The notes: a model not told the origin generated them from the sequence alone. A DNA stretch of 64,000 nt from an uncultured Bacteroidales bacterium (GCA_947253655.1 CAMYAE010000001.1:62001-126000); one strand, 5' to 3'; shown: positions 45,184 through 54,794, counted from the stretch's first letter. Program-made: numbers and translations.

Positions 45184-45780
45184 TTAAAGTTTTACACCCA
45201 TAAATGTCATGAAAGCGATAGCCATAAGGCCTACAGTTATGAATGTGATCCCTATACCGCGAAGTGCCGGCGGAACCTTTGAATATGTGAGTTTCTCCCT
45301 TATGGCCGCCAAGGCTATAATAGCGAGGAACCAGCCTACGCCTGAGCCGAGTGCATATACCGTGGCCTCACCGAGGTTGGCGAAATCTTTCTGCTGCATG
45401 AACAGAGAGCCACCAAGGATAGCGCAGTTCACTGCAATAAGCGGCAGATATATTCCCAATTCGGAGTATAGTGCCGGGGCGAATTTTTCCACGACCATTT
45501 CCACAAGTTGGGTTATGGCTGCGATTACAGCTATAAATATAATGAAGCTGAGAAAACTCAAATCCACTCCTTTAATAAGGGCATCCGGTGCAAGTACGTA
45601 TCTGTTAAGCAGATAGTTGATAGGAAGCGTTACTAAAAGCACAAAGATAACAGCGACACCCAAACCGGTAGCCGTCTTGACTGTTTTTGATACTGCCAGA
45701 TATGAGCACATACCTAAGAAGTATGCAAAAATCATATTGTCAATAAAAATTGACTTTACGAATAAGCTAAGATATTCCAT
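45184..45780 (-). CDS. nqrE: Na+-translocating NADH:quinone reductase subunit E
   Basis: 198 aa membrane subunit with six helices, homologous to NqrD and RnfA. It begins MEYLSLFVKSIFIDNMIFAYFLGMCSYLAVSK; the conserved cysteine in GMCSYLAVS (about residue 25) and the one in AVNCAILGG (about 119) are the residues that coordinate the intramembrane iron centre between NqrD and NqrE. It is 18 bases after nqrD in the operon. Confidence 0.98.
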   Translation of the reverse strand: MEYLSLFVKSIFIDNMIFAYFLGMCSYLAVSKTVKTATGLGVAVIFVLLVTLPINYLLNRYVLAPDALIKGVDLSFLSFIIFIAVIAAITQLVEMVVEKFAPALYSELGIYLPLIAVNCAILGGSLFMQQKDFANLGEATVYALGSGVGWFLAIIALAAIREKLTYSKVPPALRGIGITFITVGLMAIAFMTFMGVKL

Positions 45781-45798
45781 ATAAATCCGATTTAGATG

Positions 45799-46419
45799 TT
45801 ATTTCTCCTGGAGTTCTTTCTGTATCCCTCTCTGAATCCATACAATGCATCCGAGAAGTATAAGAGCTGCCGGAGGGAGGATTACAAGTCCGTTATTCAT
45901 GTAGCCTGCATCATAGAAAGACTCCGGTATAAGCCTTATGCCGAGCAGTTTGCCTGAGCCGAAGAATTCGCGGAACACGGCCACTAAAACCAATATCAGG
46001 CCGTAGCCCGCTCCGTTTGCCAATCCGTCCAGCAGGGACGGTATAGGCTTGTTGCCTAAGGCAAAGGCTTCGATACGTCCCATAACTATACAGTTGGTTA
46101 TAATAAGACCTATATATACGGAAAGCTGTTTGTCTATGGAATAGGCGAAAGCTTTAAGTATCTGGTCCACAAGGATAACCATCATGGCCACCACAACAAG
46201 TTGTACTATGATACGCACCCTGTTCGGAATCGTGTTCCTGAGCAGAGACAGCACAAAGCAGGAAAGCCCGGTGACTATTATCACCGACAGTGCCATTACA
46301 AGGGCTCCTTTGAGTTCAACCGTTACTGCTAAGGCCGAGCATATACCCAGCACGAGGACTGTAATGGGATTATCCTTGAAAATAGGATTCAGAATTGTCT
46401 CTTTAAGTTTTGCATTCAT
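45799..46419 (-). CDS. nqrD: Na+-translocating NADH:quinone reductase subunit D
   Basis: 206 aa membrane subunit paired with NqrE. GICSALAVTVEL (Cys about residue 27) and LIITNCIVMGRIEA (Cys about 113) carry the expected cysteines. I start it at ATG 46419 (MNAKLKETILNPIF), since the longer frame to 46494 enters nqrC and has no resemblance. It overlaps no neighbour; nqrC stops 4 bases upstream. Confidence 0.96.
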   Translation of the reverse strand: MNAKLKETILNPIFKDNPITVLVLGICSALAVTVELKGALVMALSVIIVTGLSCFVLSLLRNTIPNRVRIIVQLVVVAMMVILVDQILKAFAYSIDKQLSVYIGLIITNCIVMGRIEAFALGNKPIPSLLDGLANGAGYGLILVLVAVFREFFGSGKLLGIRLIPESFYDAGYMNNGLVILPPAALILLGCIVWIQRGIQKELQEK

Positions 46420-46423
46420 AATT

Positions 46424-47260
46424 CTATTCCTCCACTGTTTCGTTAGGCACCTTCTGTGCTCCGTTTGCGTCAAGAGAATCTGCAGGGGCGACAACCGTCA
46501 TCGCTGCGGCTGCACCTTTCTTTGCAAAATATGGCTTGTAACTTTTCAGCCAAGTGTCGATAGCTTCTCCAAGGCCGTCTGACGTCATTGTAGCCCCGGT
46601 AATGGCATCTATTGCATTGTCCTTTCCTTCAGGAGCTCCTCCTTTGACGATAGAGAAGATCTTGTCAGCCGAGAAATCGGCACTCTTCCCTATGAAAGCT
46701 GCCCTGAACTGTGGGTCATCCTTGATTTTGGCACCCAAGCCGGGGGTCTCGCTATCATGGTCGAAGTATGCTCCGAGAATGGTTTTCATATCCTCATCGA
46801 AAGCGAGGTAGCCCCATACCGGCCCCCAAAGGCCGGCTCCATAAACAGGGACCACACTTATCTTTTTGCCGTCTTTGTTGAAAATATATACCGGCAGTTG
46901 AAGATCCTTTCTCCCGTTCTTGATCAGTTTGTTTTGAGCCTTAAGCCCGTCTGCAATTTCGATATTCTTGGCATCCGTGCCGAGCGCATATAAAGAGTCG
47001 CCGTTGGCATCTATCAGAAAAGCCTTGTCAATTTTGTTTGCATATTCGACCAGAACCTTGTCATTGCCCATTGCCTCCAACTCTTCTTTTGTGAAGAATT
47101 GAGCAGCCGCCAGCATCTGGCTGATTGTCTCGGCCTTGATGTTGGCATCCTGCCTCGGTTTCAGGGAAATAGCCGCAAAAGCGAGAATCGCAGCGACCAG
47201 CACCACAATGACGGCCGAATATATCACCGTATATACGTTACCGTTTGTATTCATATCCAT
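46424..47260 (-). CDS. nqrC: Na+-translocating NADH:quinone reductase subunit C
   Basis: 278 aa. One N-terminal membrane helix (about residues 10-31) anchors a periplasmic FMN-binding domain. The flavinylation motif is DAITGAT, with FMN expected on T224. GAGLWGPVWGYLAFDED is the family's central signature. The C-terminal ~30 residues (alanine-rich, ending VPNETVEE) extend past the usual end. It is 6 bases downstream of nqrB. Confidence 0.96.
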   Translation of the reverse strand: MDMNTNGNVYTVIYSAVIVVLVAAILAFAAISLKPRQDANIKAETISQMLAAAQFFTKEELEAMGNDKVLVEYANKIDKAFLIDANGDSLYALGTDAKNIEIADGLKAQNKLIKNGRKDLQLPVYIFNKDGKKISVVPVYGAGLWGPVWGYLAFDEDMKTILGAYFDHDSETPGLGAKIKDDPQFRAAFIGKSADFSADKIFSIVKGGAPEGKDNAIDAITGATMTSDGLGEAIDTWLKSYKPYFAKKGAAAAMTVVAPADSLDANGAQKVPNETVEE

Positions 47261-47266
47261 TAGTAT

Positions 47267-48421
47267 TTATGCGATTCCAATTTTTTTTGAGCGTCTCCTG
47301 ATAGCCGCATTTATGACATAATAGTCAATAAGCGGAGCCATTGTGTTCATAAGCAGAATGGCAAGCATCATACCCTCGGCATAGCCAGGGTTGAATAGCC
47401 TTACCATTACGCAGAGAGCACCGATCAGGAAGCCGTAAATCCATTTGCCTCTTTCTGTCTGAGCGGCGGTTACAGGGTCGGTTGCCATGAAGACAGAGCC
47501 GAATGCGAAGCCTCCCATTATAAGCTGTGCCCATGCAGGAACTGCCGTTATGCCTGTAATATTGCCTATCCAGCCTACCAGAAGAGCTCCAAGCACTGAG
47601 GAGAACATTATCTTCCAGCTTGCAACTCCTGTCCATATAAGTATTGCGGCTCCTATCAGTATCGCTATTATAGAGGTTTCCCCGACAGAGCCGGGTATCG
47701 TCCCAAGGAACATGTCCATATATGAGAACTTGTCGGTCAGAGGAGCGACGGCATCCTTGCATTCTCCAAGGAATGAAAGCGGTGTCGCACCTGAGGCTGC
47801 GTCAATGACTTCTCCTCTTTTGAGGCCGACCCAGACAAGCGAGCCGGACATGTGGCTCGGATATGAGAAGAACAGAAAAGCCCTGGCAAGGAGTGCAGGG
47901 TTAAGGAAATTCATTCCCGTACCTCCGAATACCTCTTTGCCGAAAATGACAGCAAAGGCAACTGCAACGGCAAGCGTCCATAGTGGCACCTCGACAGGAA
48001 CTATTAGAGGAATAAGCATACCTGAAACAAGGTAGCCTTCATTTACCTCCTCATTCTTTATCTGTGCAAAGGCGAACTCTATGAAGAGTCCCACAGCGTA
48101 TGAGACTATGTACAGAGGCAGCACTTTCAGGAAGCCAAACCAGAACTGTCCGATAAAGTTCCAGTCTGTACCCATTATGAGGTTGTGCTGGTGTCCGACG
48201 TTCCACATTCCGAAAAGGGCTGCCGGTATGAGGGCGAACACTACAATTATCATGGCCCTCTTCATATCTATTGCATCCCTTACGTGCGAGCCTTTTGCGG
48301 TTACAGTCCCCGGCACTTTAAGAAAAGTGTCAAAGGCATCGACAGTGGAATGAAGAAAACCAAGTTTGCCGCCTTTTTCAAAAAGACCCGGTTTATTTAC
48401 AGTATTGTTTTCCATAATCAT
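47267..48421 (-). CDS. nqrB: Na+-translocating NADH:quinone reductase subunit B
   Basis: 384 aa multi-helix core subunit. The covalent FMN site is DAASGAT (T213). It also carries riboflavin and lies on the sodium path with NqrD and NqrE. GKEVFGGTGMNFLNPALLARAF is a conserved loop near residues 161-182. The start may be ATG 48421 or 48415. It follows nqrA by 6 bases. Confidence 0.97.
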   Translation of the reverse strand: MIMENNTVNKPGLFEKGGKLGFLHSTVDAFDTFLKVPGTVTAKGSHVRDAIDMKRAMIIVVFALIPAALFGMWNVGHQHNLIMGTDWNFIGQFWFGFLKVLPLYIVSYAVGLFIEFAFAQIKNEEVNEGYLVSGMLIPLIVPVEVPLWTLAVAVAFAVIFGKEVFGGTGMNFLNPALLARAFLFFSYPSHMSGSLVWVGLKRGEVIDAASGATPLSFLGECKDAVAPLTDKFSYMDMFLGTIPGSVGETSIIAILIGAAILIWTGVASWKIMFSSVLGALLVGWIGNITGITAVPAWAQLIMGGFAFGSVFMATDPVTAAQTERGKWIYGFLIGALCVMVRLFNPGYAEGMMLAILLMNTMAPLIDYYVINAAIRRRSKKIGIA

Positions 48422-48427
48422 CTTAGT

Positions 48428-49786
48428 TTAAGCCATTTCTTTCAGCATCAGCTTAATGCCGTCTTCGATAATGGCCTGAATATCGTTCTTGGACGGATCT
48501 ACATACTCGCATAGAGCAAAATCCTCAGGCAGAACTTCATAGATACCGTATTTCTCCATATTGTCTATATCTCCCGCAAGGCAGGCCTTGATAAGGTGTA
48601 CCGGGAAAATATCCATAGGGAGCACTTTTGAATAGACATCGGAGAAGACAAAAGCCCTGACACCTCCGTGCATATTCGTATCCATATTGTATTTTTTCTT
48701 TGGCCGCAGCCATGAGAAATAGGAACGTGAAGAACTGAATAGATTGAACCTGAACGGTTTGGCCCAGCCAAGCAACTCTCTTTCCGTGCCTTCCCGCAGC
48801 AGGGTTACCTGATTGTCGAAGAAGCCGGTAAAGCCGTCCTTGCCGATATTAGTTCCGGAAAGCACATCTCCGCTGATAAATCTAATATCATTTGCAGAAT
48901 TGTCGTAGAATGAAGCAAGTTCGTGCACTGATATTCCATGCACAGCCTCAACGTATGCCGGCTCTTTGGCCATAGGGCCGGTAACGGCAATTTTCCTTGT
49001 GAGATTGTATTCTCCCGAATTGAAAAGCCGTCCTATTGCGGCGACCATAAGCAGTGACACTGTCCACACAGTCTCTCCTTTCTGTATAGGGCTGATATGG
49101 CTGATCTGCACGCCAACATTTCCGGCAGGGTGTTTGCCGCTGAAAGTGTGCTGGATTACATTTTCTATCCTGTGAAATCTTGTACCTGAATATGTCTCTT
49201 TGTTGAGAGCAAAATGTACTCCACCTTTTGTCAGCTTGGTGAGAGCGTCCACACCTGTCTGTATGTCCGCAGTTTCATTGCCGAGTGCAAATTCCAAATC
49301 CGCTGCCAATGGAGCTGTCGTGAATGCGGACACGAAAACGGCCTTTGGCTCAACGGACGGGTCCGCAATTATGCCGTAAGGCCTTTGGATTATAGATGCC
49401 CATAAGCCGCTTTTCAGGAGAGCCTCTTTAATCTCCTCTCCATTCATTTCGGATACATTCCTGACGCCGAAAGAATACCGCTCCTGCTCTTTGTCCGCCT
49501 TGATCCGGATTTCAAGGAGTTTCCTTTTTTCGCCTCTGACAATTTCGGAAACCGTTCCGCTTACCGGCGATGCGAAAAGAATGTCGGCATTTTTCTTATC
49601 GGACATGACCGGAGAACCTGCCAGAACTCTATCGCCCTCTCTCACCAACAGCCTTGGCATCAAGCCCTTGAAGTCGGTAGGTTTCACGGCGATAACGTCA
49701 GGCACAATCTTCTTGACGGTCTTCGGGGCTGCGGCTCCCGCTATCGGAATATTCAGCCCTCGTTTCAATTCGATGTTGTTTGACAT
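48428..49786 (-). CDS. nqrA: Na+-translocating NADH:quinone reductase subunit A
   Basis: 452 aa soluble subunit with a barrel-sandwich (biotinyl-lipoyl-like) N-terminus: IELKRGLNIPIAG, then RLLVREGDRVLAGSPVMSDK. The middle has HISPIQKGETVWTVSL and GPMAKEP. It is first in the six-gene operon. I start it at ATG 49786 (MSNNIELKRG); the longer frame upstream reaches into the pcrA gene and is not coding. It shares a short divergent intergenic region with the helicase gene. Confidence 0.96.
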   Translation of the reverse strand: MSNNIELKRGLNIPIAGAAAPKTVKKIVPDVIAVKPTDFKGLMPRLLVREGDRVLAGSPVMSDKKNADILFASPVSGTVSEIVRGEKRKLLEIRIKADKEQERYSFGVRNVSEMNGEEIKEALLKSGLWASIIQRPYGIIADPSVEPKAVFVSAFTTAPLAADLEFALGNETADIQTGVDALTKLTKGGVHFALNKETYSGTRFHRIENVIQHTFSGKHPAGNVGVQISHISPIQKGETVWTVSLLMVAAIGRLFNSGEYNLTRKIAVTGPMAKEPAYVEAVHGISVHELASFYDNSANDIRFISGDVLSGTNIGKDGFTGFFDNQVTLLREGTERELLGWAKPFRFNLFSSSRSYFSWLRPKKKYNMDTNMHGGVRAFVFSDVYSKVLPMDIFPVHLIKACLAGDIDNMEKYGIYEVLPEDFALCEYVDPSKNDIQAIIEDGIKLMLKEMA

Positions 49787-49864
49787 TATATAAATAACCT
49801 TTTTATAGTATTTCTGATATATACGGCGCGAAGTTAGCCAATTTTTTCGTAATTTCGCGACATT

Positions 49865-52294
49865 ATGACAAACAATCTGAGTAGTATTATAGAGGGACTT
49901 GACAGTAGCCAGAGTGAGGCGGTAAGATATATCAATGGGCCGGAGCTGATTGTGGCAGGTGCCGGATCCGGCAAGACAAGGGTTTTGACAAGCAGGATTG
50001 CCTATATTATAGAAACAGGCTGCGATCCGTCGAGAATACTTGCTCTGACGTTTACAAAAAAGGCGGCCGGCGAGATGAAAGAGCGCATCGCCGCTATGGT
50101 GGGCAGGAAAAATGCATGGAAGATAGCCATGGGCACCTTCCATTCCGTATTTATCAGATTTCTAAGGGAATATGCCGATTTTCTCGGCTACCCGCCAACT
50201 TTCACCATATATGATACAGGCGATTCCCAAAGTGCGATAAGGCGTATCCTAAAGGATATGAAGCTTGATGAAAAAGTGTATAAGCCCAAGGATGTTTTGG
50301 GGCGTATATCTATGGCCAAGAACAATTTAATCACGCCTGAAGCATATTTCAACAGCCCCAATGCAATAGAGAACGACAGGCGTGCCAAAAAGCCGGAGAT
50401 ATGCCGCATATATGCAGCCTACCGGAATTTTCTTAAGCAGGCCGGAGTTATGGATTTTGATGATATTCTTCTGAATATGAATATATTGCTTCGTGATAAT
50501 CCTGAAGCTCTCGAAGATATATCCTCCAGATTCGACTATATATTGGTGGACGAGTATCAGGACACCAATTATTCGCAATATATAATATTGAAGAGGTTAG
50601 GCCAAAAACACAGGAATATCTGTGTGGTCGGAGACGATTCCCAATCAATATACGCTTTCAGGGGTGCAAAAATAGAGAATATACTCAATTTCAAGAAAGA
50701 CTATCCCGATTGCAAAATTTTCAGACTTGAACAAAATTACCGGTCTACGCGCAGAATTGTGGGTGCGGCCAACTCGCTGATATCGAATAATGAGGGCAGG
50801 ATACCGAAAACCTGTTTTTCCGAAGGGGAGGAGGGCGAAAAAATACGCCTTATAAAGGCATACAGCGAGGAAGAAGAGGCTATTCTGATTGCATCGTCGA
50901 TAATTTCCACTATGCAGGAAGATCACAGCCAATATCAGGACTTTGCCATATTATATAGGACAAATGCCCAATCGCGGGCTATTGAGGATGCCTTGAGGAG
51001 GAGAAACCTGCCATATATGATTTATTCCGGCAATTCATTTTTTGATAGGCAGGAAGTCAAGGATATGATGGCTTATTTCAAATTGGTTGTCAATCCGGGA
51101 GATGACGAGGCGTTCAGAAGGGCAGTGAACAAGCCTGCAAGGGGTATCGGAGACACATCTTTAGCAGCTTTGTCCGAGGCCGCGAGAACAAAGGGCCTGC
51201 CTATGTCGTTGGCTGTTGCTGAAGACGATTTGGAAAAATTCGGACTGAGACCGGCTGCGATTACAAGGATCAGGAATTTTGCCGAAATGATAAATTCCGC
51301 AAATGCCAAATCGGCGGATACGGATGCGTATGTGCTTGCTGCCGAGCTGATTGACGCTTCAGGACTTTACCGCTTCTATAAAGACGAGAAATCCGTCGAG
51401 GGCGAGTCCCGTGCTGCCAATATCGAGGAGCTTGCGAACAGCGTCAAGTCTTTCGTGGAAATGGCTCAGAACGATATGCGAGAAGAGATTATGACCGAAT
51501 CGGACATCGATGACCCGGAGCAGATTAAAACAGAGGATTTGGGTGCAGTGACTTTGGGAGACTATTTGGAAAATATATCTCTTTTGAGTTCGGTTGATGT
51601 GGACGAGGACAAGGATTCTCGCAACAGGGTCGCTTTGATGACGGTGCATTCTGCAAAGGGACTGGAATTTCCCCACGTTTTCGTGGCGGGAATGGAAGAA
51701 AATCTCTTCCCGTCCGGAGGAATGTATGCAACTCCTGCCGACATAGAGGAGGAAAGGCGTCTGTTTTATGTCGCTCTGACGCGGGCGGAAAAATCCGTGA
51801 GCCTCTCTTTTGCCCGGACGAGAATGAGGAACGGAAAGCACGAGTCCAATCCTCCAAGCCGCTTTATAAAGGAAATAGACAAAAAATATATAGGCAATCC
51901 GCTCAATGAGGATGAGTTCGATGTGGAGGAAGGAAGTACTTCCCACTTTGGCTCAGGGTTTGGCAGAGGTTTCGCCCCCGGAAGAAAATTCGGTATGGGA
52001 GGGGGAGAAGTGCGTATTTTCAAGAGAGAAAGGTCTGCATCTCCCAAGCCGTCAGTCCAGCCGAATATTGTAAGGCGTCCGGCTGCTACCCTGAGGCCTG
52101 CCGATGCCGATTTCGTGCCTGTGTCTATATTGGAACTCAAAGAGGGACAGACTATAGAGCACAATAGATTTGGCATCGGCCGGATACGGAGAATTACAGG
52201 CTCTTCGGCTGACCTGAAAGCAGTGATCGATTTCGATTCCTACGGAGAGAAGATATTGTTGTTGAAATACGCCAAAATCCGCTTTCCGAAATAA
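49865..52294 (+). CDS. pcrA: UvrD/PcrA-type ATP-dependent DNA helicase
   Basis: 809 aa superfamily 1A helicase. Walker A is GAGSGKTRVLTSR (about residues 32-44), Walker B is LVDEYQDTN (about 225-233), then QSIYAFRGA, EQNYRSTRRI, and LMTVHSAKGLEFPHVFVAG and VALTRAEKSVSLSFA in domain 2A. A C-terminal tail has a tudor-like KEGQTIEHNRFGIGRI segment that in PcrA contacts RNA polymerase. It unwinds 3'-5' in repair and replication. It is typical for Bacteroidota in size. A TAATTTCG near-match to the -7 consensus lies at 49850-49857. Confidence 0.95.
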   Translation: MTNNLSSIIEGLDSSQSEAVRYINGPELIVAGAGSGKTRVLTSRIAYIIETGCDPSRILALTFTKKAAGEMKERIAAMVGRKNAWKIAMGTFHSVFIRFLREYADFLGYPPTFTIYDTGDSQSAIRRILKDMKLDEKVYKPKDVLGRISMAKNNLITPEAYFNSPNAIENDRRAKKPEICRIYAAYRNFLKQAGVMDFDDILLNMNILLRDNPEALEDISSRFDYILVDEYQDTNYSQYIILKRLGQKHRNICVVGDDSQSIYAFRGAKIENILNFKKDYPDCKIFRLEQNYRSTRRIVGAANSLISNNEGRIPKTCFSEGEEGEKIRLIKAYSEEEEAILIASSIISTMQEDHSQYQDFAILYRTNAQSRAIEDALRRRNLPYMIYSGNSFFDRQEVKDMMAYFKLVVNPGDDEAFRRAVNKPARGIGDTSLAALSEAARTKGLPMSLAVAEDDLEKFGLRPAAITRIRNFAEMINSANAKSADTDAYVLAAELIDASGLYRFYKDEKSVEGESRAANIEELANSVKSFVEMAQNDMREEIMTESDIDDPEQIKTEDLGAVTLGDYLENISLLSSVDVDEDKDSRNRVALMTVHSAKGLEFPHVFVAGMEENLFPSGGMYATPADIEEERRLFYVALTRAEKSVSLSFARTRMRNGKHESNPPSRFIKEIDKKYIGNPLNEDEFDVEEGSTSHFGSGFGRGFAPGRKFGMGGGEVRIFKRERSASPKPSVQPNIVRRPAATLRPADADFVPVSILELKEGQTIEHNRFGIGRIRRITGSSADLKAVIDFDSYGEKILLLKYAKIRFPK

Positions 52295-52329
52295 TCTTTC
52301 AGGTCGTTGCCTAAGGCTTTATTGCATAA

Positions 52330-53007
52330 CTATTTAACCTTTTTAGGCGAAAGCACACACCATATTACGGCACTTAATGCACCACCTACCATAGGGGCAG
52401 CGATAAATACCCAAAGGTCTTTCAGAGCCTGGCCACCGGCGAATACTGCCGGACCAATTGAACGTGCAGGATTAACGGAAGTGCCTGTTAGATTGATACA
52501 TACGAGGTGAACGAGCACAAGGCTTAGGCCTATTGCAAGGCCTGCGAAATTACCAGCCCCCACTTTTGGATCCGTAGTGCCGAGCACTACCAATACGAAT
52601 ATGAATGTGGCAATTACCTCTACCAGGAAAGCTCCTCCAACCCCTCCGGCATTGGCAACTCCGTTGGAGCCGAGTGCACCTGTAAGATCAGGGGCAGCAA
52701 CTGTTTTGACCAGTAGAAGCAGGATTGCACCGGCAACAAGACCGCCAATTATCTGTCCTATCCAATAGCCTACAGCATCTTTCCAACTCATTCGGCCGGA
52801 GAGGGCCACACCCAAAGTAATTGCCGGATTGATGTGGCATCCTGAAATGCCGCCGATAGCATAGGCCATGGCAACTACCGAAAGTCCGAATGCCAATGCC
52901 GTACCTACTACTCCGGCAGGTGTAGTACAACCGAGAAAGACTGCCGTACCGCAGCCAAGAAGAGTCAGGACGAAAGTTCCGATTCCTTCTGCAAGATATT
53001 TTTTCAT
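52330..53007 (-). CDS. aqpZ: Aquaporin (MIP family)
   Basis: 225 aa six-helix channel. The two half-helix pore motifs are NPA in HINPAITLG (about residues 59-67) and NPA in SVNPARSIGP (about 177-186). The short length and SVNPARS context favour a water channel of the AqpZ type over a glycerol facilitator. The alanine- and glycine-rich loop at 115-127 is slightly long. It ends 35 bases from the helicase stop and is convergent with it. Confidence 0.93.
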   Translation of the reverse strand: MKKYLAEGIGTFVLTLLGCGTAVFLGCTTPAGVVGTALAFGLSVVAMAYAIGGISGCHINPAITLGVALSGRMSWKDAVGYWIGQIIGGLVAGAILLLLVKTVAAPDLTGALGSNGVANAGGVGGAFLVEVIATFIFVLVVLGTTDPKVGAGNFAGLAIGLSLVLVHLVCINLTGTSVNPARSIGPAVFAGGQALKDLWVFIAAPMVGGALSAVIWCVLSPKKVK

Positions 53008-53116
53008 ATAATAAAAATTTTATGGACAATGACCGTCACTGTCCGGGTTTAGTGTTCAGATATTATATTGCCAAGTTAATGATTTTTTAGAAAAAAAGTT
53101 ATCTATTTTAAAAGAA

Positions 53117-53292
53117 ATTGATTAATCGATACATATGTGGTAATCATAGCAGGAGGATTGGGCAACAGACTGCGGCCAATCTGCCCCTCTCACACAGGTT
53201 CCGAAACAGTTCATATATGTATCTCGTAGGCAAGATAATGATACAGATGAATTTGGAACGATTTGAGAGCCTTGGAGCTCCGTCAAGGAACA
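53117..53292 (+). pseudogene. Broken copy of the manC 5' end
   Basis: About 51 of the first 57 coding bases match the intact manC at 56209. The start codon is ATC instead of ATG, and a 4-base insertion near 53182-53213 shifts the frame. Later fragments still read GK(I)MIQM(NL)ERF. Similarity stops near 53292, so only the first ~55 codons were copied. A decayed version of the manC leader lies just upstream (53073-53090). Nothing else was seen in the 53008-53319 gap. Confidence 0.85.
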
Positions 53293-53319
53293 TACCGCAA
53301 CTCTGAATGAGCCGGAATT

Positions 53320-53919
53320 TTAGTTTATTGAACTTATATCTATCAGATTGTTGAGAAGGGCGTATACCGTGAGACCGGCTATTGTCTTTATGCCGATTTT
53401 CCTTGTAATATTCTTTCTGTGCGTAGTTACCGTATAGATTGAAATGCTGAATAAATCGGCTATTTCCTTGTTCTGCATTCCTTTTGCCACACATACCAGA
53501 ATTTCCTTTTCTCTCGCCGTCAGTTCATTGCCATCGGCACCTTGCTCCTTTTGCTTTGATTGACAGGCGTTCTGCAGGGTCTTGATGATATTTTCCGGAA
53601 GATCATATAGTGAAAATGAGCCGTCATATTGCCGTAGTATTTCATCAGTAACGGATGGCCCTTCGATTGCTATTAAAATCACATCGGAAATTTCTTCAAA
53701 TCTGCTTCTGCTGTCTTTTTGCGACTGAAAATCAAGCACCATCGGATCTAAAATGATGATATCGGTGTCAGTAGTCTTTAAGAGGGCGTCCTTTGGTCTG
53801 GATACGTCTTTAATGAATGTATTGACATAGAACTCATCAGAATCTTTAAATATAAGCATCAGCCCTCTCGCAATGACTTCAGAGGGGGTAATAAGAGTTA
53901 TTTTCTTCTTATTGTCCAT
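53320..53919 (-). CDS. LuxR/NarL-type regulator with a degenerate receiver
   Basis: 199 aa. The C-terminal helix-turn-helix is clear (ELTAREKEILVCVAKGMQNKEIAD, positions 131-154, then SIYTVTTHRKNI). The N-terminal ~115 residues look like a receiver domain but lack the acidic pair that binds metal (ITLITPSEVIARGL in place of a DD motif). An aspartate remains in DIIILDPMV. Phosphorylation is therefore doubtful. It overlaps the hemerythrin gene by 22 bases, so control may come through that partner. The target genes are unknown. Confidence 0.85.
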   Translation of the reverse strand: MDNKKKITLITPSEVIARGLMLIFKDSDEFYVNTFIKDVSRPKDALLKTTDTDIIILDPMVLDFQSQKDSRSRFEEISDVILIAIEGPSVTDEILRQYDGSFSLYDLPENIIKTLQNACQSKQKEQGADGNELTAREKEILVCVAKGMQNKEIADLFSISIYTVTTHRKNITRKIGIKTIAGLTVYALLNNLIDISSIN

Positions 53920-54596
53920 TTCCCGTTTTCCTCCATTCTACTGACAATAGGCACCAAAATGTTATTCTCCACGTAGGTGTGTCTTTTCAGGTCATCTTGA
54001 AGATGATATATCGACATAAGCACATCAATGCGTAAATTGTTGTCGCACACCTCCGGCAGGTACTTCATAACGATGTTTTTCAAGTCTTCCAATTTCTCAT
54101 CCACATTCTCGTGGCGTTTTTCATATTCTGCGATAGAATAATTAGAGTTCGGACGTCCTGATATTATGGAATTTACATAAGGAAAAAGATTTTCCTCTTC
54201 ATATGAGAAGTGCTTTTCCAGCTCTATTTCATAATCGGAAAAGAACTTCTGCACCACTTCTTTTTGTTGCTCCGAGCAAGGCATAATCAAGGCCGAGAGA
54301 GCATTTTCAAGAGATTTCAATGCGATGCCCGTATACGAGTCGTGAGAATTGTGCAGGTATTTCATGATGTCTTCAAGGCTGCTTTCTTCGAGGGTCTCTG
54401 CCGAAGGGATATAGTCATTGAAAGTATAGACATTGCAAATCAGAATAAAGGTATGCCGGTCTATGCCACAACGTCTGCAAGCCTCTTTTATTGGCAGATT
54501 GGCGTATTTCAGTTCCAGCCCGGTTCTTGGCAGGAGCTGCAACAGATTGAAGTTTATGTCAATCATGTCACAGACCTTAATATCGTTTGCAAACAT
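53898..54596 (-). CDS. Hemerythrin-domain protein (RIC/YtfE-like)
   Basis: 232 aa cytosolic protein. An N-terminal ~55-residue segment (DINFNLLQLLPRTGLELKY, then CRRCGIDRHTFILICN) resembles the helical lead-in of DUF542/ScdA proteins but keeps a CRRC pair. The hemerythrin bundle offers H85, H129, E133, H162, H206 and E210 as di-iron ligands (H198 is close by). Relatives sense or repair damage from nitric oxide and oxygen at iron centres. Coupling to the LuxR gene suggests a sensor-regulator pair. The exact start (54596 or the MID at 54566) is open. Confidence 0.82.
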   Translation of the reverse strand: MFANDIKVCDMIDINFNLLQLLPRTGLELKYANLPIKEACRRCGIDRHTFILICNVYTFNDYIPSAETLEESSLEDIMKYLHNSHDSYTGIALKSLENALSALIMPCSEQQKEVVQKFFSDYEIELEKHFSYEEENLFPYVNSIISGRPNSNYSIAEYEKRHENVDEKLEDLKNIVMKYLPEVCDNNLRIDVLMSIYHLQDDLKRHTYVENNILVPIVSRMEENGKWTIRRK

Positions 54597-54646
54597 TTTC
54601 TAATCGGATTTTGTGTCCAAAAAATAAGTTTATATCATATACCGCC

Positions 54647-54691
54647 AAGTTAGCGATTTTTTGCCGAAAATTGATTATTTTTGGAAAAAAT
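54647..54691. repeat. Duplicate of the manC leader (copy 2)
   Basis: 44 of 45 bases equal 56158-56202, the promoter leader of manC, including a TAnnTTTG-like element. No plus-strand gene follows here, so it is a stranded promoter copy. A second repeat, 54694-54725, matches 56039-56070 in 28 of 32 bases. Confidence 0.85.
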
Positions 54692-54794
54692 CAATCGGAA
54701 GTTTGGCACTTGAAATAATTGGAAACCTGATTATATCGGCAAATCTGAAAGCTCCGTGAGACCGGCTCCGGCCATAATCTATGAAACACTACCA

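Noticed and set aside
49787..50143. Upstream extension of nqrA
   Set aside because: It is antisense to the first part of the pcrA helicase; NqrA similarity begins at MSNNIELKRG.
53117..53292. A short functional manC-like gene
   Set aside because: The start codon is lost, the frame is broken by a 4-base insertion and the similarity ends after about 55 codons.
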